This document shows, piece by piece, positions 19,607 through 27,657 of a stretch of DNA of 33,601 bases. The notes below the pieces were generated by a model. That model saw nothing but the letters and a program-made list of their open reading frames with translations. It ran no database searches and was not told where the DNA came from. The position numbers were made by a program, and so were the translations under genes. Each line of letters opens with the position of its first letter. The first letter of the stretch is position 1. The stretch is from a bacterium (GTDB lineage: Bacteria > Patescibacteriota > Patescibacteriia > Patescibacteriales > Patescibacteriaceae). The DNA lies in the NCBI GenBank assembly GCA_021818075.1, contig JAKAFD010000001.1, positions 1-33,601 of the forward strand, written 5' to 3'.

Positions 19607-19695
19607 ATTTTTAAATTTAAAATTTGCGCTAAAACATCAAGGCAATCGCCTTGGTATAAAGAAAAATTACCGTATTTGTAATATAAAGTTTTCAT
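19603..19695 (-). pseudogene. Possible N-terminal remnant of a DNA methyltransferase
   Basis: A 30-residue frame containing YYKYGNFSLYQGDCLDVLAQ. Many N4/N6 DNA methyltransferases begin with LYxGDCLxxL followed by DPPY; here the frame ends at a TGA within the start of the next gene and no DPPY follows. It may be a stub left by deletion, or a chance resemblance. It lacks a ribosome binding site. It sits between the HEPN gene at 19700 and the secreted protein at 19606. Confidence 0.45.
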
Positions 19696-19699
19696 GTTA

Positions 19700-20296
19700 T
19701 TATTTTGGGTCTTTTAACCAATTATTTAATTCCGTATAAAAGTTCCAAGCTAATTGCATTCCTTGGTTAATTGTAGTCTCAGTAACTTCGGATGATCTTC
19801 CGTGTACCAACATGTTTCTTAACCAACGAATGGTTTTTATTTGATTTTCACCATTATCCGCTAATAAGCCCTTCTCTTTTAAAATTTTAACCAACTTTTC
19901 TTCATTGCCAGGTACTTGCTGTGAATTTGCTAAAATTACTGTAGCGGCAACTCGCAATAATCTTTCTATTTCGAAAGCAACTGATAGAAAATTACCAGTG
20001 GAATTATCCATCAATTGAATGATGTTTTTTTGTTGTTCAGCTTCTGCGACTTTTTCTTCGTTTGGTTTTGGGGCGTCGGCCGCAATACCCGGCTTACCTT
20101 TTAACTCTTCGAGATTTTTTATTTCTTTCTTTCCTCTTAATCCCCAGAAGTTAAATTCTTTTAAATCAGAAAACAATGCTATCAAGAGTACCATCAATGC
20201 AATTCCTAAAACATTGTTTGTTAAATCAGCGCCCCACCACTTGAATAATGCCGCCAATAAAATAAAAATAAGAACCAAAAAACCAAAGTTTTTCAT
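19700..20296 (-). CDS. Membrane protein with C-terminal HEPN-like domain
   Basis: Two membrane segments (about residues 4-19 and 27-43) precede a polar linker and an all-helical C-terminal domain (about 100-195) with RNMLVH (160-165). R-x4-H with a polar residue after Arg is the catalytic signature of HEPN ribonucleases, which often act in toxin-antitoxin and abortive-infection systems. The same motif is in the neighbouring gene at 20347. A membrane-anchored HEPN protein is unusual for a housekeeping role. RNase activity is inferred only from the motif. Confidence 0.6.
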   Translation of the reverse strand: MKNFGFLVLIFILLAALFKWWGADLTNNVLGIALMVLLIALFSDLKEFNFWGLRGKKEIKNLEELKGKPGIAADAPKPNEEKVAEAEQQKNIIQLMDNSTGNFLSVAFEIERLLRVAATVILANSQQVPGNEEKLVKILKEKGLLADNGENQIKTIRWLRNMLVHGRSSEVTETTINQGMQLAWNFYTELNNWLKDPK

Positions 20297-20346
20297 ATAT
20301 TTATAGTATTATTAAAATCACCCCACGGTTTAAAACCTTAAAAACA

Positions 20347-21228
20347 TTACTCAGCACTAATTAAAAATTTAATTAATTTTTGGCTATATTCAAGAGCATC
20401 CTTTGCTTCGTTATCCGTTGCTGTTTTTCTGCCCTTATGAACAATACCATTCCTTATATTAATACTGCCTTTACACTTTTCAAAGATTTTTTCTTCAGGA
20501 AGTTCAGTGTCCCCCAAAAGTAGCTTCAAAGTAACTTTAATATTTCCCGTTAATCCGTAGTTTCTTATGTATTCATTTGCGTCGGAACTTGATACTTTTC
20601 TTAAATCACAAATTTTTCTAATAAAATCTGATGTAACCAACTCTAGGGCAGTAACACTTTCCAAAATTGAATGTCTATAGTCAGTTTGATACAAGTATTG
20701 CTGTGCATTTAGTATTAATTCGGTCCAAAAAGGAATATCTTTTTTATTTGCCAAATCCTCTTCTAATTGGTTACTGATTCTGTGGTTAAGCAATGGATCT
20801 ATTGGTTTAATACCTCCAGCAAGGCCTATAGACATACGGCCAGCGTTTCCTGTGAGCAAGTTAAAGCCAAACAAATCCTCCCTAATTAATGGTATAAGAT
20901 GGACTGAGTTTGGAGCATAGTATCTATATTTTTTTATTAATTTATTTATTAAGTCTAAAACAAAATTTTCCGACTCTGCAGTTTCTATTTCTTGGTCAAA
21001 AACTTTGTTGGTGTATATATCAACCTCGGAATATGCATCTATGCCCCAGCGGTCTCTTATTGTTTCTGTGTTTTTAGAAAAGCTGATTCTTCTGTTTGGG
21101 ACTGTCTCTTTTTTAGAAAATCTAATTTTTGTATCAAAACAATCTTTTAGTTCAAAAAAGCGCCCATCAATATTATATAGGCAATAGGGTAAAGCAGTCT
21201 TAATTGTTGTTTTATATGTTTTAACCAT
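20347..21228 (-). CDS. Apea-like HEPN protein, 293 aa
   Basis: The N-terminal two thirds (about 1-175) is not recognised, with strand-rich segments and no membrane helix. The C-terminal part (about 180-290) is helical and ends with INIRNGIVHKGRK (R259-N260 to H264), the R-N-x-x-x-H HEPN motif as in Apea-type abortive-infection proteins. It lies 50 bases upstream of the membrane HEPN gene and overlaps the 76-residue gene by eight bases. A stress or phage-defence nuclease is a plausible but unproved role. Confidence 0.65.
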   Translation of the reverse strand: MVKTYKTTIKTALPYCLYNIDGRFFELKDCFDTKIRFSKKETVPNRRISFSKNTETIRDRWGIDAYSEVDIYTNKVFDQEIETAESENFVLDLINKLIKKYRYYAPNSVHLIPLIREDLFGFNLLTGNAGRMSIGLAGGIKPIDPLLNHRISNQLEEDLANKKDIPFWTELILNAQQYLYQTDYRHSILESVTALELVTSDFIRKICDLRKVSSSDANEYIRNYGLTGNIKVTLKLLLGDTELPEEKIFEKCKGSINIRNGIVHKGRKTATDNEAKDALEYSQKLIKFLISAE

Positions 21229-21451
21229 TGGCTAAATTTTTTTGATCGGGGATCGGTGGCATTTTTGAAATGTTTTGTGCAGTTTCACCGAATTGTTTCT
21301 CAGTTTCAGCATCTATTTCTTCTTTGGTTGCCACCCCCTTTTCAATTAAAACATTTTCTAAAGCCTTCATTCTCGTGTCTCTTGATAGGTCAAAGGCAGC
21401 ATTTGGACCTATTTTAGGCGCGACGATACTAAGATATTCTTCAAATTTCAT
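21221..21451 (-). CDS. Small helical protein, unknown, 76 aa
   Basis: Acidic helical protein with MKALENVLIEKGVATKEEIDAE (split at about residue 28-49) and a Pro-rich end. It overlaps the HEPN gene by eight bases and is first in the unit, the position an antitoxin or partner would hold, but no family is recognised. A TATAAA-like -10 lies only a few bases before the ATG and no ribosome binding site is seen, so the mRNA could be leaderless. Confidence 0.6.
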   Translation of the reverse strand: MKFEEYLSIVAPKIGPNAAFDLSRDTRMKALENVLIEKGVATKEEIDAETEKQFGETAQNISKMPPIPDQKNLANG

Positions 21452-21484
21452 ATTAGTTTATATTAGTTAATAAAATTGTTTACC

Positions 21485-22915
21485 TTATCGTTTAAATGAA
21501 ACTAAAATACTTTTCATGTCTTCTCTTTTAACCCCGCCGAGTCCGTATAAAGCGAGGGCGTAGATTAAGCCGCCGAGGGGGACGAGGAGGAAAAAGGACA
21601 GCTTGGCTTTGAGGAATAAAATCACGCCGGCCATGATGAGGGCAGATGAAAGGGCTTTGCCCAGGGTGGGCAGGACTTTTCGCCAGCGCCAGGCCGTAAT
21701 CTGGCGGCTGATGATTAAACTTAAGACAAACAATAAAACATTGGTGATTAAAACGGTCAGGGCGGCGCCGGTCGGGCCCCAGAGCGGGATTAACAAAAGA
21801 TTTAACAAGACGCTGGCCACGACCACGATAGCCATATTGCGGGTGTTGGTTCGCTGGCGGTCGCAGGCGTTCAAAAGCGAGCCCAAGGGGAAATGGATAA
21901 AGATAAAAAACAGCGAAATCATTATCAATTGCAAAGGCAAAATTGAATCATGAAAACCTTTGTTAAACAGCAAGACCACTTTGTCGGACAGGGCGATGAC
22001 GCCGGCCATAATCGGCAAGGAAATAATGGTGGAGTAATTAAGGGCGCGCTCAAAGGTAATTTTTAATTGCTCGCGATTGTCGCGCCAATACATGCTCAAG
22101 GCCGGATAAAGCGAGGCCACAAAGGCCATGGGCAGGAATTGCAGGGCGTTGACGATTTTAAAGGGCACCTGATAAATGCCGACCGCCCAGTCCCCCGCCA
22201 GCTTAAAGAGCAAGACCGAATCAAAATAAGTATAGAGGCGCTGTAAAATGGCGTAGAGCCCGAACGGCCAGGCCACCGCGAAAATTGTTTTTACGGCGAA
22301 CCAATTCCAAGTCGGCCGGAGTGATAATTTAAATTTGGCTTTGGCTAGGATAATGGTGTAGGCGAAATTGACAATGCTGGCCAAGGGCAAGCCGACCATC
22401 AGCCAGATAACGCTTTTGTCCAGGCTCATCATGGCCAGGGCGGAGATTAAGACGACGATTTGCACGCCGACCGAGCCGATGCTTTCATACTTCAGGTTGT
22501 GATGTCCGCGAAAATAAGAATAAAAAGAGGTGCTGAAAGAATCCAGCACCATGGAAATACTCGCCAAGTAAATTAAATTTTTCACCAAGTCGGAATTGCC
22601 CTGCGCCAAGATGATGGCCAAAATCCAAGTTAGGGCGGCCAGGGGCAGTTTGATGCCGAGAATTGATTGAAAAAATTTCTTGGGCTCCTCGTCGCGGCGC
22701 GCCACGGTGCGGGTCAGGACATTGGCCAGGCCTAGGTCAATGAACACCGAGCAAATGGTGGTAATGGAAATGGCAAAATAGAACTTACCCAAGTCCTCGG
22801 GCCCGAGGTAGCGGGCGTAGAGGGTGAAATAGGTAAAAGAGATGAGCTTTTGGATAATCAAAGCCAGGGTGAAATACGAAGTGTTTTTGGCGATATTGGC
22901 GATTTTGTTTGGCAT
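21485..22915 (-). CDS. Polysaccharide flippase (Wzx/MATE-like)
   Basis: 476 residues with about 12-14 membrane segments; MPNKIANIAKNTSYFTLALI and GPEDLGKFYFAISI (about 39-52) are the usual N-terminal signatures of Wzx-type flippases, which move lipid-linked sugar units to the outer face of the membrane. The start is placed at 22915: a frame opening at 23098 would add 61 residues that translate the dispersed repeat at 22944 (CHCEPRWQSGRGN) and invade the next promoter. The start lacks a ribosome binding site. It may serve the glycan operon at 8660-12041, although it is 9 kb away. Confidence 0.9.
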   Translation of the reverse strand: MPNKIANIAKNTSYFTLALIIQKLISFTYFTLYARYLGPEDLGKFYFAISITTICSVFIDLGLANVLTRTVARRDEEPKKFFQSILGIKLPLAALTWILAIILAQGNSDLVKNLIYLASISMVLDSFSTSFYSYFRGHHNLKYESIGSVGVQIVVLISALAMMSLDKSVIWLMVGLPLASIVNFAYTIILAKAKFKLSLRPTWNWFAVKTIFAVAWPFGLYAILQRLYTYFDSVLLFKLAGDWAVGIYQVPFKIVNALQFLPMAFVASLYPALSMYWRDNREQLKITFERALNYSTIISLPIMAGVIALSDKVVLLFNKGFHDSILPLQLIMISLFFIFIHFPLGSLLNACDRQRTNTRNMAIVVVASVLLNLLLIPLWGPTGAALTVLITNVLLFVLSLIISRQITAWRWRKVLPTLGKALSSALIMAGVILFLKAKLSFFLLVPLGGLIYALALYGLGGVKREDMKSILVSFKR

Positions 22916-22943
22916 GTTGTTTATATAATGCGAATGCCACGAA

Positions 22944-22990
22944 TAGAGATTGCCACGCCCCGACTGCCATCGGGGCTCGCAATGACACGG
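22944..22990. repeat. Dispersed repeat, family B
   Basis: AGAGATTGCCACGCCCCG then CGGGGCTCGCAATGACA. It is a version of the element at 23973-24020. It sits upstream of the flippase and is the source of the spurious N-terminal extension. Confidence 0.8.
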
Positions 22991-23061
22991 GAATTTGGCT
23001 TTATTGTAGGCTGATTTTAAGGAAAAAGCAATCTTTACCTGTAGTGAGCGGAGTTGAACTA

Positions 23062-23090
23062 TTGATAAAAAACTAAATTTATGGTATGAA
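23062..23090 (+). promoter_or_regulatory. Promoter of 23132-23455
   Basis: TTGATA (23062-23067), 17-base spacer, and an extended -10 TGGTATGAA (TATGAA at 23085-23090). Confidence 0.65.
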
Positions 23091-23131
23091 TAAAACAAAT
23101 AAATAATTTGTACCTTTAAAATGGAGGTTTT

Positions 23132-23455
23132 ATGAATAACTCTGTGTCTGACCAGGGGCTTTTAAACGCCGAGACAAACCTTAGACGCTATTTACTTTCA
23201 AATATTAAACTATTTAAATGGAGTATGTGGTTATTTGGTTTTGCGTTTGTGAACGGCTTGGTTGTTTTTTATCTTATTTTCTCTCAAATCTCAACACTGC
23301 TTTTTATTGTCATGGCTTTACTGTTTGTCGGTGCTTTTATAACCTCATTGGGCATATTTCGAAACGGAATTTCAATAACCAAGCATCGGTTAGTAAAATT
23401 AAACAAAGGTGAAATATCAGAACCGTTGGACGCATCAAAGACAGGCTTAAATTGA
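23132..23455 (+). CDS. Small two-helix membrane protein, 107 aa
   Basis: Two membrane segments (about residues 30-52, KWSMWLFGFAFVNGLVVFYL, and 55-76, ISTLLFIVMALLFVGAF) with polar ends. It resembles the cassette proteins at 944-2048 in size, topology and in its leader (CCTTTAAAATGG directly before GGAGG), though the tail motif IIDNK is absent. A strong GGAGG ribosome binding site fixes the start. Sole gene between its own promoter and terminator. Function unknown. Confidence 0.75.
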   Translation: MNNSVSDQGLLNAETNLRRYLLSNIKLFKWSMWLFGFAFVNGLVVFYLIFSQISTLLFIVMALLFVGAFITSLGIFRNGISITKHRLVKLNKGEISEPLDASKTGLN

Positions 23456-23467
23456 TAAACTTAAACC

Positions 23468-23497
23468 GAGGCGTTAAAAAACGCCTCTTTTTTTATT
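23468..23497 (+). terminator. Terminator of 23132-23455
   Basis: GAGGCGTT (23468-23475) pairs with AACGCCTC (23480-23487) around AAAA, followed by a T tract. Confidence 0.92.
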
Positions 23498-23523
23498 GTC
23501 TGTGTAAAACGACAGAACAATAA

Positions 23524-23560
23524 TCCCTCCCTGACCCTCCCCTTCGTAAGGGGAGGGAAA
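23524..23560. repeat. Palindromic repeat, family A
   Basis: CCCTCCCCTT (23535-23544) and AAGGGGAGGG (23548-23557) are perfect ten-base arms around CGT, preceded by TCCCTCCCTGA. It is the intergenic counterpart of the in-gene copy at 9591-9634. Confidence 0.85.
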
Positions 23561-23570
23561 TAAAAGGGGC

Positions 23571-23598
23571 TTGACAGATTTGAAAAACAATGTATAAT
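23571..23598 (+). promoter_or_regulatory. Promoter of 23647-23862
   Basis: Perfect TTGACA (23571-23576) and perfect TATAAT (23593-23598) with a 16-base spacer. Confidence 0.85.
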
Positions 23599-23646
23599 GA
23601 GGCGGCTGGTAATTTTTTGAACATTTTTAATTAACGGAGGTAATGA

Positions 23647-23862
23647 ATGAAGAAAGTTTCTAATAAGAAATTAAAAACGAATCTCAATGACCTGCCCGAG
23701 CGCGATCATACGGACGATAAGCCGTATTTTGACGACGGGGAAATGGAACACACCACTATACCAAATGAGCGGCCAGCAATTGTGCCACAACGATATTATG
23801 TAATGCATGATAAGCCGCCGCGATCAATGAATCATACGGTAAGCTGCCGCATTATTCATTAA
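23647..23862 (+). CDS. Small polar protein of unknown function, 71 aa
   Basis: A hydrophilic, probably disordered protein: a Lys-rich start (MKKVSNKKLKTN), an acidic middle (DDKPYFDDGEMEH, about 23-36), then Pro/Arg/His-rich. No family recognised and no signal peptide. A strong GGAGG ribosome binding site, a consensus promoter and a clean terminator make it credible as a gene. The leader contains TTGAAC and TTTTTAATTAA before the ribosome binding site, similar to the other plus-strand leaders. Confidence 0.7.
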   Translation: MKKVSNKKLKTNLNDLPERDHTDDKPYFDDGEMEHTTIPNERPAIVPQRYYVMHDKPPRSMNHTVSCRIIH

Positions 23863-23876
23863 TGAAAATTTATTAT

Positions 23877-23910
23877 ATAACGCCCGAGAAACTTGGGCGT
23901 TATTTTTTTC
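23877..23910 (+). terminator. Terminator of 23647-23862
   Basis: ATAACGCCC (23877-23885) pairs with GGGCGTTAT (23895-23903) and is followed by TTTTTT. Confidence 0.92.
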
Positions 23911-23926
23911 ATGCTTGGCAGTAAAA

Positions 23927-23967
23927 AGAGATTCTATCACTCCGCTACGCTCTGTTCCAGAATGACA
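23927..23967. repeat. Dispersed repeat, family B
   Basis: AGAGATTCTATCACTCCGC ... TTCCAGAATGACA, the same element type as 28171-28245 and 29034-29072. Confidence 0.82.
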
Positions 23968-23972
23968 AAAAT

Positions 23973-24020
23973 AGAGATTGCCACGCCCCTCGCAAACTCA
24001 GGGCTCGCAATGACAAGGGA
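23973..24020. repeat. Dispersed repeat, family B
   Basis: AGAGATTGCCACGCCCC ... GGGCTCGCAATGACA, adjacent to the previous copy and similar to 22944-22990. The two copies fill most of the gap between the genes at 23647 and 24101. Confidence 0.82.
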
Positions 24021-24023
24021 AAG

Positions 24024-24052
24024 TTGACAAATTTTTTACTTTATGATTTTAT
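24024..24052 (+). promoter_or_regulatory. Probable promoter of 24101-24397
   Basis: Perfect TTGACA (24024-24029) with a weak -10 (TTTTAT at 24047-24052, 17-base spacer). TATGAT at 24042 matches better but is too close. Confidence 0.5.
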
Positions 24053-24100
24053 GGAAGCAGAAAGTGTTGTTCCTTTTTAAATTTACGAAGGGAGTGTGCA

Positions 24101-24397
24101 ATGATAACAAACAAAAAAGAACAACGGGAAGAAGCGCAAAGTGTTTTAAACGATGCCGAACAACAAATAACTTCTCTCCGCAAACGCTTCAAGCATTCGC
24201 GGCCGAAAACCAATGGCGGCACCCTGCGAAATCTGCTTAATACGGTGGAAGGCTTATTGAATCAGTTGATTGAACTGAAAACAACCAGACCCAGCGTATA
24301 CGAATTTCATCCTGATATCCGCGAACAAAGATTTTCAGCGGAAATCAGTTGCCGCTTATTTATTGCCGACATCGAAACAAAAATAGCCTCTTCATAA
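24101..24397 (+). CDS. Small helical protein, unknown, 98 aa
   Basis: Charged helical protein, with likely helices about 5-28 (EQREEAQSVLNDAEQQITSL) and 41-60 (LRNLLNTVEGLLNQLIELK), a basic loop between (RKRFKHSRPK) and a C-terminal helix around RLFIADIETKIA. No family recognised. GGGAG at the right distance fixes the start. The leader has TTGTTCCTTTTTAAA, related to the leaders at 1261, 1709 and 23097. Single-gene unit with its own terminator. Confidence 0.72.
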   Translation: MITNKKEQREEAQSVLNDAEQQITSLRKRFKHSRPKTNGGTLRNLLNTVEGLLNQLIELKTTRPSVYEFHPDIREQRFSAEISCRLFIADIETKIASS

Positions 24398-24421
24398 CAG
24401 TGCGGAAACAACTTCCGACAT

Positions 24422-24456
24422 AAAGACCAGCGCCCCCAAGCTGGTCTTTTTTTATT
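24422..24456 (+). terminator. Terminator of 24101-24397
   Basis: AAAGACCAGC (24422-24431) pairs with GCTGGTCTTT (24440-24449) and is followed by a T tract. Confidence 0.92.
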
Positions 24457-24531
24457 TTTGCCGCGTCTTGACTGATTTATATTTTCGTGATTATATAAGA
24501 CAAAAATTATAAACAATTCGGGAGTTAAACA

Positions 24532-25149
24532 TTGATTGGTCTTTTAAAAAAATGGTGGGCCATTAAAGATGACGAGGTTGATAAAGCCTGCCTCATTCTG
24601 GCGCACGGTTATGGCTTAACCAAAGATGACAAGTTACCGGAAAACGCCAAACGAGTTTTGGCTAAAACCCTTGAACTGGCTCGCAGATTTCCAGCCGCTA
24701 AAATTTTGTTCTATAACGCTAACTGTTATTGGCGACCGGAACAATTTGAAGCCCAGCTGAAAAAAGATTATCTGACTGCTTTGGGAGTTGAAGCTGATGA
24801 CCCGATTTGGGATAACATCATTGATAACGGCGTTAATTCAACGATTAACGAAGTGCTAATCGCTCTTAACACGGACGATTTAGCCGGTAAGGCAGTGGTG
24901 TCGCTTTGCGAACAAATACACATGCGACGCATAAGATTAATCTGGAAAAAAGAAACTCGCCGCTACCACCCGAAAGTTGACTTTAAGATTGTCGGCGTGC
25001 CGGGAGCCTGGACCAGCGAGATGCCTTCCTTTTTCTGCAAATCGGCCAGCCGCTGGTTATTGCTGAATATTATCTTCAGTGGCGCCTATGCCATCTTCGG
25101 CAATCTGATGAAAAATCTGTCGCACAAATTCTTTTTAAAACACGACTAA
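24532..25149 (+). CDS. DUF218/YdcF-like protein
   Basis: 205 residues with a TTG start chosen because CGGGAG lies seven bases upstream. The arrangement fits the DUF218 (YdcF/SanA/ElyC) family: a first strand with a glycine-rich loop, ACLILAHGYG (about 19-28, where the family usually has GGG), an ENAKR helix, a second strand AAKILFYNA, LGVEADDPIWD (about 84-95), and STINEVLIAL (about 103-112), which stands where NTYEN usually occurs. Family members bind S-adenosylmethionine or act in envelope maintenance, but the function here is not known. A hydrophobic segment near residue 175 (LLLNIIFSGAYAIF) may contact the membrane. It has no SD-independent promoter that I could find. Confidence 0.68.
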   Translation: MIGLLKKWWAIKDDEVDKACLILAHGYGLTKDDKLPENAKRVLAKTLELARRFPAAKILFYNANCYWRPEQFEAQLKKDYLTALGVEADDPIWDNIIDNGVNSTINEVLIALNTDDLAGKAVVSLCEQIHMRRIRLIWKKETRRYHPKVDFKIVGVPGAWTSEMPSFFCKSASRWLLLNIIFSGAYAIFGNLMKNLSHKFFLKHD

Positions 25150-25150
25150 T

Positions 25151-25183
25151 AATAGCATGGAAAATTTCCGTGCTATTTTTTTA
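25151..25183 (+). terminator. Terminator of 24532-25149
   Basis: AATAGCATGG (25151-25160) pairs with CCGTGCTATT (25168-25177) with one G-T pair and is followed by TTTTTT. It overlaps the stop region of the convergent helicase gene. Confidence 0.85.
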
Positions 25184-27625
25184 TTGTAAGTAACCAAGAA
25201 AACGGCTTTTGGCCGAGGGGCGGCCCCAGCGGTCAAAATTAGAGTAAGTTAAATTTAAAGATTCGCGGGCGCGAGTTAGGGCGACATAAAATAGGCGCTT
25301 TTCTTCTTCCAAATTGTCGGTGTTGAAAAAGGGAAATTGGCCTTCATTTAAGCCAACCAGGAAAACATGGTCAAATTCCAGCCCTTTGACCTGATGGACG
25401 GTTAAAATAGGCACCTGACCGCCCTCCAGAGCCACGAAGTCAATGTTTTTGGCCAAAGCCGACAAGTTGACCAGGTCGCGCAAACTGTCCGCCGGGGGCT
25501 TGGCTAAATCGTCGCGCTGACCGAAAAATTTAACCAGCGATTCCAAGCCCGCCAAGCGTTTGGCCGCTTCCGGCTGCTTGGCATAATAATCTTGCAAACC
25601 GGATTCATTAATAATTTTTTCCAAAGCGTGCGCCGGCCGCTCTTTGGCAATTAAATATTGCCAGTTGGTTAATTGCGAGGCCAAACGAATAAATTTTTTG
25701 GAGTAGCGGGCAAATATTTTTTCTCGTTCGCTCTTGGTTAATTCCAGTTTAGCCGCGAGAATTGCCAAGAGATTAATGGTGGCGTCAACATCTTCGTCGG
25801 CGCTGTGCGTGGCGCCGGTTAAGTTAAACAGTTTGGCCAGAGAGCTTAATTTGTAGCTGCCGGTCGCCACCAAGCGTCGGGACAAATCCAAGGTATCGTA
25901 AAAATTTTTAAATTCTATTTCAATCTGCTGGCGCGCGCCGTTGGCTAAAATCATACCGATATCAAAACCGACATTGTGGCCGACGACCGCCGAGTCGCCG
26001 ATAAAATCTTTAAGCTCGGCCAAAGCCGCTTGCGGCGCCAAACCGTTGGCCTCTAAAAATTCGTCGGTCAGACGGTGCACAGCGGCCGAAGCGCCGACCG
26101 GTATGGTATTTTTTACATAGTGATGCAAATCCTTGCCCGGCTGGCCTTTAACCACTTCGCGAGCGTAAATTTGGATAATCTCGTCGCGGCCGATATTGGT
26201 GCCGGTCGTTTCCGTATCCAGCACCACTAAACGGCCGTTTTTATAATCATCAAGCAACTGGCCGAAGGGTTCATTGCGGCTGAAATTGGACAGATAAAAA
26301 AAGTCGCTGATTTTCAAAGCCGTAGCTTCGCCGCCGGCGCGAATGGCGGTCAGCGTCCCCTCGCCAAGTTCTTTGGGCGGCCGCAGGGCCACGCGATAGG
26401 CGCTGTCCAAATCAAAACGATTTAATAATAGCTTAAGGTGCGCCAGGGCGTCTTTGATTTCCTGACGGCGGAAAAAATTATAATGGTCCACGGTCAGGTG
26501 CGGCAGATTTTTGGCCGTAAAAATTTCCGAGGCCTGATTGATTAAAGAATGGGCGCGCGCCAGCACGGCGATGCTTGATTTAGGGTTAGTTTGTTTCAGC
26601 TCTTTAATCCGCTCCACTACCCAGTCAACTTCCTCGTTAAAATTATGAGCGTTAAAAATTTTTAAATTATCGGCTGAATCATCTATTGAAGCGCTTTCAA
26701 TGTTTTTGGTGCTGGCCTGCTTAAAACCGGCTAAAACTTTTTTAACCGCCGCCAACAGTTCGCGGCGGCTGCGATAATTTATGCTTAAAGACAATTCCGC
26801 CACCGGCGCAAAGTGCGTTTTGAATAATTTGGCGATAAAATGAGGCGCCGAACCGCGCCAGCCGTAAATCGTCTGGTCCAAGTCGCCGATCAGGGCGATG
26901 TTTTTGCTCGTCTTGGCCAGTTCTTTAATCACCAAGTATTCGGATAAATGCGTATCCTGAAATTCGTCCAGCTGGATAAATTTATAGCGCGCGGCCCATT
27001 TTTGTTTTAAAGCTTCGTTAAAATATAAAGCGTCCAAAGTCGCCAGCACCAGCTGATTAAAATCAACGGCGTTTTGTTCCAGCAGGGCTTTCTCATAGGC
27101 TTTGGCCACTGCCTCTTTCAAATCATCAACCGGCGGCTTATCCAGGATGCCGATTTTATGTTCAAATTGCTGAAAGCGAAAGTTGTATAAACTTTCCAGC
27201 AAGCCGCTGAATTCATTTTTGTGGCTGGCGTCGCTTAGATAAAGTTTGTCGGAAAATTGCGCGACAATTGATTTTAATATGGCCAGCTGTTCGTCTTCGT
27301 CCAAAATGGTAAAGTCGTTGGCCAAACCGACTTCCTTGGCCTCGCTTTTCAAAAAATAAGCGCACCAGCCGTGAAAGGTGCTGACGGTCAGCTCGTCAAA
27401 GGCTTCTTTATTGTTAACCGCCTGGCGGACGCGGCCGCGCATTTCCTCGGCGGCGCGATTGGTAAAAGTCAGGCATAAAATCTCGGCCGGCTTAATGCCC
27501 GAGGCCAAGGCCTTAATCACCCGCTCGGTTAAGACGGCGGTTTTGCCCGTGCCCACCGGCGCGTTAACCAAAAGCGCGCCGTCAAGCTTGTTGATTATGG
27601 TAAGTTGTTCAGAGTTAAAATCCAT
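25181..27625 (-). CDS. UvrD/PcrA-type SF1 helicase with inserted DEDDh exonuclease
   Basis: 814 residues. Helicase motifs: Q-motif FNSEQLTII (about 3-11), Walker A APVGTGKT (22-29), motif Ia TFTNRAAEEM (53-62), motif II LDEFQD (219-224), GDLDQTIYGWRG (247-258), motif V around VHQVKGLEFDHV (743-754) and motif VI EEEKRLFYVALTRA (773-786). In the middle, residues 465-622 form a DnaQ-like exonuclease: VVLDTETTG (467-475) carries the first two acidic ligands, GHNVGFD (549-555) the third, and H607 with D612 (HSADED) the last. It should unwind DNA and trim 3' ends, as in repair or replication restart. Separate exonuclease and UvrD proteins are the norm; an in-line insertion is less common. Confidence 0.92.
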   Translation of the reverse strand: MDFNSEQLTIINKLDGALLVNAPVGTGKTAVLTERVIKALASGIKPAEILCLTFTNRAAEEMRGRVRQAVNNKEAFDELTVSTFHGWCAYFLKSEAKEVGLANDFTILDEDEQLAILKSIVAQFSDKLYLSDASHKNEFSGLLESLYNFRFQQFEHKIGILDKPPVDDLKEAVAKAYEKALLEQNAVDFNQLVLATLDALYFNEALKQKWAARYKFIQLDEFQDTHLSEYLVIKELAKTSKNIALIGDLDQTIYGWRGSAPHFIAKLFKTHFAPVAELSLSINYRSRRELLAAVKKVLAGFKQASTKNIESASIDDSADNLKIFNAHNFNEEVDWVVERIKELKQTNPKSSIAVLARAHSLINQASEIFTAKNLPHLTVDHYNFFRRQEIKDALAHLKLLLNRFDLDSAYRVALRPPKELGEGTLTAIRAGGEATALKISDFFYLSNFSRNEPFGQLLDDYKNGRLVVLDTETTGTNIGRDEIIQIYAREVVKGQPGKDLHHYVKNTIPVGASAAVHRLTDEFLEANGLAPQAALAELKDFIGDSAVVGHNVGFDIGMILANGARQQIEIEFKNFYDTLDLSRRLVATGSYKLSSLAKLFNLTGATHSADEDVDATINLLAILAAKLELTKSEREKIFARYSKKFIRLASQLTNWQYLIAKERPAHALEKIINESGLQDYYAKQPEAAKRLAGLESLVKFFGQRDDLAKPPADSLRDLVNLSALAKNIDFVALEGGQVPILTVHQVKGLEFDHVFLVGLNEGQFPFFNTDNLEEEKRLFYVALTRARESLNLTYSNFDRWGRPSAKSRFLGYLQ

Positions 27626-27657
27626 GATTTTATGTTAGGTTAAGGAAGCTAAATAGT

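Noticed and set aside
23877..23910. Operator palindrome
   Set aside because: The T tract directly after the stem and its place after a stop codon make it a terminator.
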